From positions 1,064,501 to 1,128,500 of the forward strand of contig CP027224.1 of NCBI GenBank assembly GCA_002973635.1: a DNA stretch of 64,000 nt. Reading direction: 5' to 3'. Position numbers and translations under genes: made by a program. The stretch's first letter is position 1. The number at the start of each line of letters is the position of its first letter. Below the pieces are notes generated by a model, which had not been told where the DNA came from, did no database searches, and was given only the letters and a program-made list of their open reading frames with translations. This DNA is from Lysinibacillus sp. B2A1 (lineage in GTDB: Bacteria; Bacillota; Bacilli; Bacillales_A; Planococcaceae). Of the stretch, positions 52,828-62,651 are shown piece by piece.

Positions 52828-53580
52828 TTGTTAGAACTAAAAAATATCTCAAAAAGCTATAAAAATAAGAAAGTTTTAGTAGATATCAATGTAACCATCG
52901 AATCAGGCGAAATCATTTCGTTATTAGGGCCAAGTGGTTGCGGTAAAACTACTTTACTCAATATCATTTTAGGACTTGCAGAGCAAACAGCTGGTCAACT
53001 TATCTACAATGGACAAGATATATCGAAGCAATCCATGCAAGAAAGAGGATTTAATATTGTTTTTCAGGATTTTGCGTTATTTCCTCATTTAAATGCATAC
53101 GACAATATAGTCTATGGATTGAAAAATAAAAACGTACAAATGTCCAAGGAGGAGGTACAAGAATATATTGATTTTCTAGAGTTAACACCGCATTTACACA
53201 AAAAGATTCATGAATTGTCAGGTGGTCAAAAACAACGGGTTTCTATTGCAAGAACACTTGTTATGCAGCCGAAAATTCTATTGTTAGATGAGCCATTAAG
53301 TGCTCTAGATGGTGTCATTAAGGAATCCATCAAAGAGCGTATTAAATTAATCGCTCGTGAATTTAATTTGACGATTATTATTGTGACACATGATCCAGAA
53401 GAAGCACTAACTCTTTCAGATAAAGTTTTGATTATTAATGAAGGGACAGTTGCTCAATTTGGAACACCACATGAAATCGTAACAGCACCCAACAATCAAT
53501 TTATTGAAGATTTTATTTTAAGACAGCTTCATATTAAGCGACACAATATCTATCGATTATTTGGAGAAACATATGCTTAA
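52828..53580 (+). CDS. ABC transporter ATPase, 2-aminoethylphosphonate uptake
   Basis: An ATPase of about 250 residues. Walker A is GPSGCGKTT, the signature is LSGGQKQRV, Walker B is ILLLDEP and the switch His is in IIVTHDPEE. It resembles ATPases of the iron/putrescine/phosphonate (PhnT-like) group. I choose TTG 52828 (MLELKNISK) behind AGAGAGGTGA; GTG 52819 is the longer option. It is the first gene of the operon. Specificity is inferred from phnW and phnX downstream. Confidence 0.85.
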   Translation: MLELKNISKSYKNKKVLVDINVTIESGEIISLLGPSGCGKTTLLNIILGLAEQTAGQLIYNGQDISKQSMQERGFNIVFQDFALFPHLNAYDNIVYGLKNKNVQMSKEEVQEYIDFLELTPHLHKKIHELSGGQKQRVSIARTLVMQPKILLLDEPLSALDGVIKESIKERIKLIAREFNLTIIIVTHDPEEALTLSDKVLIINEGTVAQFGTPHEIVTAPNNQFIEDFILRQLHIKRHNIYRLFGETYA

Positions 53581-55204
53581 AACGAATAAAATGATGAAAA
53601 TAATTTTTCTGCCGATTCTATTATTTTTTCTAATCTTTTTAATTGTGCCATTGCTTTATATGTTTTGGCAGTCTTTCAAAATTGGAAACGTTATTACCAT
53701 TCAAAATTATCTAGATGCTTTACAAAATATAGATATCCGTGAATCTTTCTTAAATAGCTTTAAAGTTTCCTTTGTTGCATCGGTAATCACGACCATTTTA
53801 GCTTTTTTATTGGCCTATGCGGTTCATTTTACGACAATGCATCGCCAGACGAAAAAGCTAGTACAAATAGGAATTACGTTGCCAATGCTGCTACCGACCA
53901 TTACCTATGGATTTGTGCTGATTTATACATTTGGAAATCAAGGAATTCTTACAAAATTAATCGGACAACCTCTATTTACAATTTATGGGTACAATGGCTT
54001 GGTCATAGGTTATGTATTATACACATTACCGGTCGCTTTTATTTTAATGCAAAATTCCATGCAATATATAGATAAACGATTTTTGCTAGTTTCCATGTTG
54101 ATGCATGATCATTCACTACGTCGCTTTTATCACACTGTATTTCGTCCGATGATGGGGACGATTGGTGGGGCTTTTATTTTAACATTTATTTTAAGCTTTA
54201 CAGACTTCGGGATTCCTGCATCAGTTGGTGGAAATTATCGAGTGATTGCAACTGAACTCTATCAAGCAATGTTAGGTTCTATCGTGCATTTTGAGCGTGG
54301 AGCGGTTATCTCAGTATTAATGCTAGTACCTGCTGTGCTTGGCGTTGTTATGTTAACGATTTTAGAGCGCTTTAATTTTCAATATAAACAAGCTGGGCAA
54401 AGTGAACTTGTAAAGCACCGTCTCCGTGACGGGGTGTTTACTACTTATTCAATTGTCTGTGTAGTAGTAGTATTTATCATTTTTTCAACAATGTTTATTG
54501 TTCCTTTTACAAAGGGCTATCCATATGATTTCAGCTTTACGTTAGAGCATGTTCAAAATGTACTGGCGGAGAAAGATTTAACAAAGGTATATGTCAATTC
54601 ACTAATCGTAGCGGTAGTAACAGCTGTTTTAGGTGTAGTCATTACTTTTATGTCGGCACTTCTCAATGCGAGGACACCACTGAAAGGAAGAAAAAGCTTA
54701 GATTTCGTTTCCATGATTACGAACACAGTGCCAGGAATGGTGCTTGGTCTATCGTACCTGTTTTTCTTTAATGGAAGTTCTTTAAAAGGGACATTCCTCA
54801 TTATTATTGCGTGTAATATTGTGCATTTCTTTACAACACCTTATTTAATGGCAAAAAATTCATTGCAAAAGATGGACCCTACCTGGGAGGTGACTGCAGA
54901 GCTATTAAAGGATTCCTGGTTAAAAACCGTTATTCGTATCATATTACCGAATATTAGACCAACTATTTATCAGATGTTTAGCTACTTTTTTTTAAATGCG
55001 ATGGTCACTGTCAGTGGCGTTATATTCCTTGTCAGTACAAAGACAATGCTTGTATCGACACGGATAAAAGAGTTACAGCATTTCGCAAAATATACCGATA
55101 TTTTTGTACTATCAATATTTATTTTATGTACAAACCTCATTGTGAAATTAGGTTGTGATTATATAACAACACATAAAGAAAAAGTGAAGGAGATATCAAA
55201 ATGA
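53573..55204 (+). CDS. ABC transporter permease, fused two-domain, 2-aminoethylphosphonate uptake
   Basis: A 543-residue permease with about 12 helices, made of two tandem permease domains (about residues 5-275 and 285-540) as in FbpB-type proteins. The second EAA-like loop is around MDPTWEVTAELLKDSWLKTVIRIILPNI. Many phosphonate systems have two separate permeases (PhnU, PhnV), so this is a fused version. ATG 53573 has GGAGAAAC upstream and overlaps the ATPase gene by 8 bp; the frame can be extended to TTG 53561. It overlaps the next gene by 4 bp. Confidence 0.86.
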   Translation: MLKTNKMMKIIFLPILLFFLIFLIVPLLYMFWQSFKIGNVITIQNYLDALQNIDIRESFLNSFKVSFVASVITTILAFLLAYAVHFTTMHRQTKKLVQIGITLPMLLPTITYGFVLIYTFGNQGILTKLIGQPLFTIYGYNGLVIGYVLYTLPVAFILMQNSMQYIDKRFLLVSMLMHDHSLRRFYHTVFRPMMGTIGGAFILTFILSFTDFGIPASVGGNYRVIATELYQAMLGSIVHFERGAVISVLMLVPAVLGVVMLTILERFNFQYKQAGQSELVKHRLRDGVFTTYSIVCVVVVFIIFSTMFIVPFTKGYPYDFSFTLEHVQNVLAEKDLTKVYVNSLIVAVVTAVLGVVITFMSALLNARTPLKGRKSLDFVSMITNTVPGMVLGLSYLFFFNGSSLKGTFLIIIACNIVHFFTTPYLMAKNSLQKMDPTWEVTAELLKDSWLKTVIRIILPNIRPTIYQMFSYFFLNAMVTVSGVIFLVSTKTMLVSTRIKELQHFAKYTDIFVLSIFILCTNLIVKLGCDYITTHKEKVKEISK

Positions 55205-56187
55205 AGAAATCAACATGTATGATGCTAGGGACAGTTAGCGCAGCGGTGGTAGTTTTAGCTGCATGTGGAGGAGCGGAAGCAGATTCCAAAGACCAAGTAA
55301 TTATTTATTCAAATGCTGATGATGAGGCAATTGAGGTAATAGAGTCTACATTAGATGACAAAGGCTATAAAGGAAAGTATTTAATTCAATCGTTTGGTAC
55401 TTCTGAGCTAGGTGGAAAAATGATGGCTGAAGGGACAGACATTGAAGCAGATGTCGTTACAATGGCTTCTTATTTTATAGAAAGCGCGCAAACTTCCAAA
55501 TCGATGTTTGTAGATATCTCTTCAGACTTAAAGCCTGTTGATGGTGGTGTTATGTATGCGTTGCCGATTTTAGGAAATGTCGGTTCGATTTTTATTAATA
55601 TGGATGTTTTACAACAAAAAGGGTTAGCTGTACCAAAAACAATTAAGGATTTGACAGACCCTGCCTATAAGGATTTAGTATCATTTCCAAATATTATGGA
55701 TTCCTCAACAGGCTGGCTTCTAGTACAAGCCATTATCAAAGAATATGGTGAGCAGGAAGGGAAAAAGGTTTTAGCAGATTTAATTAAAAATGCTGGACCT
55801 CATATTGAAAGCTCAGGCTCAGGTCCTATTAAAAAGGTGAAAACAGGTGAAGTAGCGGCTGGCTTTGGCTTACGAATTCAAGCTATTGATGCTAAAAATG
55901 AAGGACTGCCAATCGATTATATTGACCCGACAGAAGGAAACTTCACTCTTACAGAATCTGTAGCTGTTGTGGACAAAGAAGGAGATGAAGCACTAGCCAA
56001 AGAAATAGCGAAAGTAATTGCTACAGAGGCACGCAGTGGTTTATTAGAGCAATATCCTGTGGCACTTTATGAAGGGGAACAAGTAAAGGCTGAGCATGTT
56101 CCAACACACCTTAAAAAATGGGATACAACCTTGACAGTAGATTTATTAGAAAAACATCAAGCATTCTTTAAAGAAGCGCAACAATAA
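55201..56187 (+). CDS. Lipoprotein substrate-binding protein, 2-aminoethylphosphonate uptake
   Basis: A 328-residue lipoprotein with a lipobox VLAAC (Cys at about residue 22). The mature part is a class of extracellular binding protein related to iron and phosphonate receptors (VIIYSNADDEAIEVIESTL, FGTSELGGKMMAEG). It captures substrate for the permease and ATPase encoded upstream. It overlaps the permease gene by 4 bp and is followed 13 bp later by phnW. The ligand is inferred from context. Confidence 0.87.
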   Translation: MKKSTCMMLGTVSAAVVVLAACGGAEADSKDQVIIYSNADDEAIEVIESTLDDKGYKGKYLIQSFGTSELGGKMMAEGTDIEADVVTMASYFIESAQTSKSMFVDISSDLKPVDGGVMYALPILGNVGSIFINMDVLQQKGLAVPKTIKDLTDPAYKDLVSFPNIMDSSTGWLLVQAIIKEYGEQEGKKVLADLIKNAGPHIESSGSGPIKKVKTGEVAAGFGLRIQAIDAKNEGLPIDYIDPTEGNFTLTESVAVVDKEGDEALAKEIAKVIATEARSGLLEQYPVALYEGEQVKAEHVPTHLKKWDTTLTVDLLEKHQAFFKEAQQ

Positions 56188-56200
56188 GGAGTTATAGAAG

Positions 56201-57301
56201 ATGAGCAACTATAAATTATTGACACCAGGACCATTAACTACAACTGATACGGTTAAACAGGAAATGCTAAAAGATCGCTGTACATGGGATGATGACTATA
56301 AAAACGTTACACAAGTTATTCGTAAGCAGCTCTTGGATTTAGCACAAGTTGATGAGCTTAATTACACAGCAGTGCTTATGCAAGGTAGTGGAAGTTTTGT
56401 GGTAGAGTCTGTTCTAACAACGGTTATAGGCGATGAAGATAAGGTGCTGATTTTAACAAATGGTGCTTATGGAGAAAGAATCGTTGAAATGGTCGAAGTG
56501 TTAAAGCTGCAGCATGTCGTTTATAGTGTTCCTTATGATGAACAGCCATCAGCATTAGAAGTACAAGCTTTACTTGAAAAAGATGCAAGTATTACACATG
56601 TAGCTGTTGTACATTGTGAAACGACAACTGGTATTTTAAATCCAATTAAAGAAATTGGAGAAGTGGTGCATGCTTTCAATAAAACGTATATTGTGGATGC
56701 TATGAGCAGCTTTGGCGGTGTGCCAATGGATTTATCAAGTTTGCATATTGACTTTTGTATTAGTAGTGCCAATAAATGTATTCAAGGTGTCCCAGGATTT
56801 GGCTTTGTTATTGCTAAAACAGAGGTATTAGAAAAATGTAAAGGACAGGCTCGTAGTGTAGCTTTAGATTTATACAATCAATGGGAAGCGATGAAAAAAG
56901 ACGGAAAGTGGCGGTTCACTTCACCTACTCATGTAGTAGCGGCTTTTGCAAAGGCATTAGAAGAGCTGACTGAAGAAGGCGGGATCAATGCCCGTTATAA
57001 ACGCTATGCAGATAATAATCAATTACTACGCTCTCGTTTGTCACCACTTGGATTTGAAGCGTATATAACGGAAGAACTACAATCACCAATTATTACAACA
57101 TTCTTGTTCCCGCATAAAGAGTTCTCTTTTGAGCATTTTTATCAGGAAATGAAAGAAGCCGGTTTTGTCATCTATCCGGGCAAGCTGACAGATGTGGATA
57201 CATTCCGTATAGGCAATATAGGTGATATACATGAAAAAGATATGCACGCATTATGTGAAGTAATCGAAAATTATATGGTGGTGAAGAACAATGAAAATTG
57301 A
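56201..57301 (+). CDS. phnW: PhnW, 2-aminoethylphosphonate:pyruvate transaminase
   Basis: A 366-residue class V aminotransferase. It begins with the family signature YKLLTPGPLTTTDTVK and has the PLP lysine in SSANKCIQGVPG (about residue 193). It transfers the amino group of 2-aminoethylphosphonate to pyruvate, giving phosphonoacetaldehyde and alanine. The next gene, phnX, overlaps by 11 bp and takes the product. AAGGAG precedes ATG 56201. Length is normal. Confidence 0.95.
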   Translation: MSNYKLLTPGPLTTTDTVKQEMLKDRCTWDDDYKNVTQVIRKQLLDLAQVDELNYTAVLMQGSGSFVVESVLTTVIGDEDKVLILTNGAYGERIVEMVEVLKLQHVVYSVPYDEQPSALEVQALLEKDASITHVAVVHCETTTGILNPIKEIGEVVHAFNKTYIVDAMSSFGGVPMDLSSLHIDFCISSANKCIQGVPGFGFVIAKTEVLEKCKGQARSVALDLYNQWEAMKKDGKWRFTSPTHVVAAFAKALEELTEEGGINARYKRYADNNQLLRSRLSPLGFEAYITEELQSPIITTFLFPHKEFSFEHFYQEMKEAGFVIYPGKLTDVDTFRIGNIGDIHEKDMHALCEVIENYMVVKNNEN

Positions 57302-58097
57302 AACAGTTATTTTTGATTGGGCAGGAACAGCAGTTGATTTTGGTTGCTTTGCCCCTGTAAATGTCTTTTTAACGATTTTTGAAGATGCTGGTGTATCCGT
57401 AACGCTTGAAGAGGCTCGGAAACCAATGGGTATGCTGAAAATCGATCATATTCGTACAATGCTAGAAATGCCGAGAATTCAAGAAGAATGGAAACAAATT
57501 CACGGTCAACCCTATACAGAAGAGAATGTACAGGCGTTATACCAACAATTTGAGTCGAAGCTAATGGAATCTTTAGCGACGTATACAGATCCTATTCAGC
57601 ATGTGACAGCAACGGTACAGCAATTAAGAGATACGGGTATTCGAATTGGTTCCACAACAGGTTATACAGATTCGATGATGGAAGTCGTCACACAGCACGC
57701 AGCTATCAAGGGCTATCAACCTGATTTTCTAGTAACACCTACACAAGTTGGAGATAAAGGACGTCCTTATCCATATATGATTTTCAAAAATATGGAGGCG
57801 TTAGGGTCAACATCAACGAAGCAAGTTGTGAAGATTGGCGACACAACTTCAGATATAAGGGAAGCATTAAATGCGGGCGTCTGGGCTGTTGGTGTTATTA
57901 TTGGAAGTTCTGAGATGGGTCTTTCTGAAGAGGAATTCAACTCGTTATCTCTGGAGGAACAACAAATAGAAATTGAGAAAGCGAAGCGTATTTTTGAGGA
58001 AATTGGTGCACATTATACTATTGAAACTATGAAAGAGTTACCTGCGTTAATTAAAATTATTAATGATCGCTTAAAACGTGAAACAGTGATGATGTAA
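57291..58097 (+). CDS. phnX: PhnX, phosphonoacetaldehyde hydrolase
   Basis: A 268-residue HAD-family enzyme. The nucleophile is Asp9 in FDWAGTAVDFG, and the Schiff-base lysine is Lys50 in PMGMLKIDHI, both hallmarks of phosphonatase. HAD motif IV is in KIGDTTSDIREALNAG. It cleaves the C-P bond of phosphonoacetaldehyde to acetaldehyde and phosphate, so the operon yields phosphate, alanine and acetaldehyde from 2-aminoethylphosphonate. It overlaps phnW by 11 bp. Confidence 0.95.
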   Translation: MKIETVIFDWAGTAVDFGCFAPVNVFLTIFEDAGVSVTLEEARKPMGMLKIDHIRTMLEMPRIQEEWKQIHGQPYTEENVQALYQQFESKLMESLATYTDPIQHVTATVQQLRDTGIRIGSTTGYTDSMMEVVTQHAAIKGYQPDFLVTPTQVGDKGRPYPYMIFKNMEALGSTSTKQVVKIGDTTSDIREALNAGVWAVGVIIGSSEMGLSEEEFNSLSLEEQQIEIEKAKRIFEEIGAHYTIETMKELPALIKIINDRLKRETVMM

Positions 58098-58112
58098 ACT
58101 TCGTGAAAGAGC

Positions 58113-58150
58113 CTTTTGATTGTGGATATACAATTAGAAGGTTTTTTTTT
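58113..58150 (+). terminator. Terminator of the phosphonate operon
   Basis: A 12-bp stem with two G-T pairs (ccttttgattgt / acaattagaagg) is followed by eight T. Confidence 0.9.
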
Positions 58151-58204
58151 GGCTTAGTAAGGGAAATGATAATACAAGTCAAGTATGATTCGTTAAAGGG
58201 GTTA

Positions 58205-58242
58205 CAAAAAGACCTCTGCAGGAAGGGAATAGCTGCAGAGGC
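58205..58242 (-). terminator. Terminator of def
   Basis: On the minus strand CCTCTGCAG / CTGCAGAGG with an 11-nt loop is followed by TCTTTTTG. Confidence 0.9.
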
Positions 58243-58252
58243 TTGTGTATTT

Positions 58253-58810
58253 TTAGTCACGCTCAAAAGGAATTGAATCAGGAATTTCTTCAAATGGATT
58301 TTTTTCATTGATACGGTCATAAAACATAATACCGTTCAGATGATCTAATTCATGCTGGAAGGCAATAGCAGGTAAGCCTTTAAGACGCATTTTTTTCTCT
58401 TCTCCATCAACTGTTTTAAACTTTACTGTAATGCGGGCATGGCGAGGGACATAGCCAGGGACATTGCGGTCTACAGAAAGACAGCCTTCACCAGCAGTAA
58501 GATACGTATTTTCTACAGAGTGACTTACAATTTTAGGGTTGATTGCTGTGAAACTTAGCTGTTCACCATTCTCATCTTGCAAATGTAAGGCGAACATACG
58601 ATGTAGACTATTAACTTGATTGGCAGCTAAACCAATGCCGCTGCGTAAATCATATTTATGCGCTATTTCAGGATCTTGACTGTTGATTAAATATTGAAGC
58701 ATATCTACTGCAAGCTGTTTCACTTCTTCTGTTAAAGGAAATTTAACTTCCTCAGCTTTCGTGCGTAAAGTCGGATGACCTTCGCGTATAATATCATCCA
58801 TTAAAATCAT
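58253..58810 (-). CDS. def: Peptide deformylase
   Basis: A 185-residue metallo-hydrolase with all three family motifs: GIGLAANQV (about residues 59-67), EGCLS (about 110-114, metal Cys) and HELDHLNG (about 154-161, metal His pair and catalytic Glu). It removes the formyl group from new proteins. The longer form with the insert after GIGLAANQ is type 2, like B. subtilis DefB (YkrB), which also lies next to the pdh genes. GGAAAG precedes ATG 58810. Confidence 0.95.
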   Translation of the reverse strand: MILMDDIIREGHPTLRTKAEEVKFPLTEEVKQLAVDMLQYLINSQDPEIAHKYDLRSGIGLAANQVNSLHRMFALHLQDENGEQLSFTAINPKIVSHSVENTYLTAGEGCLSVDRNVPGYVPRHARITVKFKTVDGEEKKMRLKGLPAIAFQHELDHLNGIMFYDRINEKNPFEEIPDSIPFERD

Positions 58811-59100
58811 ATGTGAATCTTCCTTTCAACTTTGTGTGCCTTATATAATTATACATCACGCATGAAAACAATCACATGAAAAAAGATCTTATTTGACTAT
58901 ACTTAAAAAGTTTTTCTAGAGCTATTAGATTATTTAGAACTGGGCATTCTACTATTGGTATGCATGGAAGAAAACCTAATGTTTATGCACATTAAATATG
59001 TTGTTGTAATACAGATATTATTAACGAATGATACAGTATGAGACAGCTTAATTAAATTGTTATTTTAGAAAAAATCTTTGTTTGTACGCGTAATATATGA

Positions 59101-59129
59101 TTGACCGACAGTATTTTATTCAGTATACT
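59101..59129 (+). promoter_or_regulatory. Sigma-A promoter of the pdh operon
   Basis: TTGACC (59101-59106) and TATACT (59124-59129) are 17 bp apart, about 72 bp before the pdhA start codon. The 390-bp gap from def to pdhA shows no other gene. Confidence 0.75.
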
Positions 59130-59197
59130 GAGTCCTAAGAGCAAGTTGTACTAGTTGAATAGTGATTTATTTTAATACAGTTGAAAGGGAGATGTGA

Positions 59198-60316
<1,119 letters not shown>

Positions 60317-60319
60317 CCT

Positions 60320-61297
60320 ATGGCACAAATGACAATGATTCAAGCAATTACAGATGCACTTCGCACAGAATTAAAGAATGATGAAAACGTTCTTGTATTC
60401 GGGGAAGATGTAGGTGTCAACGGTGGTGTATTCCGTGCAACTGAAGGCTTGCAGAAAGAATTTGGTGTGGACCGTGTATTTGATACACCTCTAGCAGAAT
60501 CAGGTATTGGTGGCTTAGCTATTGGTCTTTCTCTGCAAGGTTTCCGTCCTGTTCCTGAAATCCAGTTCTTCGGCTTTGTTTATGAAGTGATGGATTCAAT
60601 TAGTGGTCAGTTAGCACGTCTGAGCTATCGTAGTGGTGGTGTCTATAATGCACCAGTAACAATTCGATCTCCATTTGGCGGTGGAGTACATACACCAGAA
60701 ATGCACTCAGATAGTTTAGAGAGTTTAATGACAGCACAACCAGGGTTAACTGTTGTTGTACCATCTACACCATATGATGCTAAAGGCTTACTGATTTCAT
60801 CTATTCGAAATGATAACCCAGTAATTTTCTTAGAGCATTTAAAACTATACCGTTCATTCCGTGAAGAGGTGCCTGAGGAAGCATATGAAATTCCACTAGG
60901 CAAGGCGGATGTAAAACGTGAAGGTAAGGATTTAACGATTGTTGCCTATGGTTTAATGGTACATGAAAGCTTAAAGGCTGCAGAAGAGCTTGAAAAAGAA
61001 GGTCACTCTGTAGAGGTTATAGACTTACGTACGATTCAACCGATTGATATTGAAACAATTATTGCATCTGTTGAAAAAACAGGTCGTGCAATCGTTGTAC
61101 AAGAAGCGCAAAAACAAGCAGGTATCGCTGCAAATGTAGTAGCAGAAATCACAGAGCGCGCTATTTTAAGCCTAGAAGCTCCTGTACTTCGTGTGGCTGC
61201 ACCAGATACTGTGTACCCATTCCCACAAGCTGAAGGTGTTTGGTTACCGAACTATAAAGATGTAATGGAAACAGCGAAAAAAGTTTTAACATTCTAA
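60320..61297 (+). CDS. pdhB: PdhB, pyruvate dehydrogenase E1 beta
   Basis: A 325-residue transketolase-fold subunit with the N-terminal [15 protein letters not shown] and [16 protein letters not shown] motifs and a C-terminal transketolase domain ([15 protein letters not shown]). It completes the E1 heterotetramer active site with PdhA. Its ribosome site lies in the end of pdhA (AGAAGGAG). Length is normal. Confidence 0.97.
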   Translation: MAQMTMIQAITDALRTELKNDENVLVFGEDVGVNGGVFRATEGLQKEFGVDRVFDTPLAESGIGGLAIGLSLQGFRPVPEIQFFGFVYEVMDSISGQLARLSYRSGGVYNAPVTIRSPFGGGVHTPEMHSDSLESLMTAQPGLTVVVPSTPYDAKGLLISSIRNDNPVIFLEHLKLYRSFREEVPEEAYEIPLGKADVKREGKDLTIVAYGLMVHESLKAAEELEKEGHSVEVIDLRTIQPIDIETIIASVEKTGRAIVVQEAQKQAGIAANVVAEITERAILSLEAPVLRVAAPDTVYPFPQAEGVWLPNYKDVMETAKKVLTF

Positions 61298-61320
61298 TGA
61301 ATTAGAAAGGATGGGTACAC

Positions 61321-62646
61321 ATGGCATTTGAATTTAGATTACCAGATATCGGTGAGGGTATTCACGAAGGCGAAATCGTGAAATGGTTCGTCAAAGCTGG
61401 CGATACAGTAAAAGAAGATGATATTCTTTGCGAAGTGCAAAATGATAAAGCAGTAGTTGAAATCCCTTCACCAGTTGAAGGAACGGTAGAAGAAGTTTTA
61501 GTAGGAGAAGGGACAGTTGCGGTTGTTGGCGATGTTTTAATCCGATTTGATGCACCAGGCTATGAAGACTTAAAGCTAAAAGGTGACGATCATGCTGAAG
61601 CAAAAACAGAAGCACAAGTTCAAGCAACTGCTGAATCTGGTCAGAACGTAGAGAAAGCTCCTGTAAATGAGGAGAAGTCTCTGGTGAAGGCAGAGACAGT
61701 TGTTGATGACACAAAACGTGTGATTGCAATGCCTTCTGTACGTAAATTTGCACGTGATAACGATGTAAATATCCATGTAGTTCAAGGAACTGGCAAAAAT
61801 GGTCGAATCCTAAAAGAAGATATTGAAAACTTCTTAAAAGGTGGAGGTACTATAGAAGCTGAAGCAGCATCTTTAGAAACAGCAGAAGCAGCAATTCAGC
61901 AAGATACAACTGCTCCAGCTACACCAGTAGTTCTTGAAGGAGAGTTCCCAGAAACACGTGAGAAAATGTCAGGTATTCGAAAAGCGATTGCAAAAGCAAT
62001 GGTACACTCGAAACAAACGGCTCCACATGTTACACTAATGGATGAAGTCGATGTAACAGCTCTTGTAGCACATCGTAAAAAATTCAAAGATATCGCTGCT
62101 GAAAAAAGTGTTAAATTAACATACTTACCATATGTAGTAAAAGCCCTTATTTCAACTTTACGTGAATTCCCAGAATTTAATCGCTCATTAGATGATGCAA
62201 CACAAGAAATTATTCAAAAGCATTACTACAATATCGGTATTGCAGCAGATACAGAAAAAGGCTTGCTAGTACCAGTTATTAAGCATGCTGATCGTAAATC
62301 TGTTTTTGCAGTATCAAATGAAATTAATGAACTAGCGACGAAAGCGCGTGATGGCAAGCTTGCACCTCATGAAATGAAAGGTGCTTCCATGTCGATTACG
62401 AACATTGGCTCTGCTGGAGGACAATGGTTTACACCGGTAATTAATCATCCTGAAGTAGCAATTTTAGGTATTGGTCGAATTTCAGAAAAACCTGTAATAA
62501 AAAATGGTGAAATTGTAGCCGCACCTGTGTTAGCATTATCATTGAGCTTTGATCATCGTATGATCGATGGAGCCACTGCGCAAAATGCTTTAAATCACTT
62601 AAAGCGTTTGTTAAGTGAGCCAGAATTATTATTAATGGAGGCGTAA
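61321..62646 (+). CDS. pdhC: PdhC, dihydrolipoyl acetyltransferase (E2)
   Basis: A 441-residue E2 protein. One lipoyl domain has its lysine in [13 protein letters not shown] (about residue 43). Then come an Ala/Glu-rich linker, a peripheral-subunit-binding domain (about 136-173: [18 protein letters not shown]) and the catalytic acetyltransferase core (about 205-441) with the active His in [10 protein letters not shown]. It forms the 60-mer core of the complex. GAAAGGATG precedes ATG 61321. Confidence 0.97.
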   Translation: MAFEFRLPDIGEGIHEGEIVKWFVKAGDTVKEDDILCEVQNDKAVVEIPSPVEGTVEEVLVGEGTVAVVGDVLIRFDAPGYEDLKLKGDDHAEAKTEAQVQATAESGQNVEKAPVNEEKSLVKAETVVDDTKRVIAMPSVRKFARDNDVNIHVVQGTGKNGRILKEDIENFLKGGGTIEAEAASLETAEAAIQQDTTAPATPVVLEGEFPETREKMSGIRKAIAKAMVHSKQTAPHVTLMDEVDVTALVAHRKKFKDIAAEKSVKLTYLPYVVKALISTLREFPEFNRSLDDATQEIIQKHYYNIGIAADTEKGLLVPVIKHADRKSVFAVSNEINELATKARDGKLAPHEMKGASMSITNIGSAGGQWFTPVINHPEVAILGIGRISEKPVIKNGEIVAAPVLALSLSFDHRMIDGATAQNALNHLKRLLSEPELLLMEA

Positions 62647-62651
62647 CAAAA

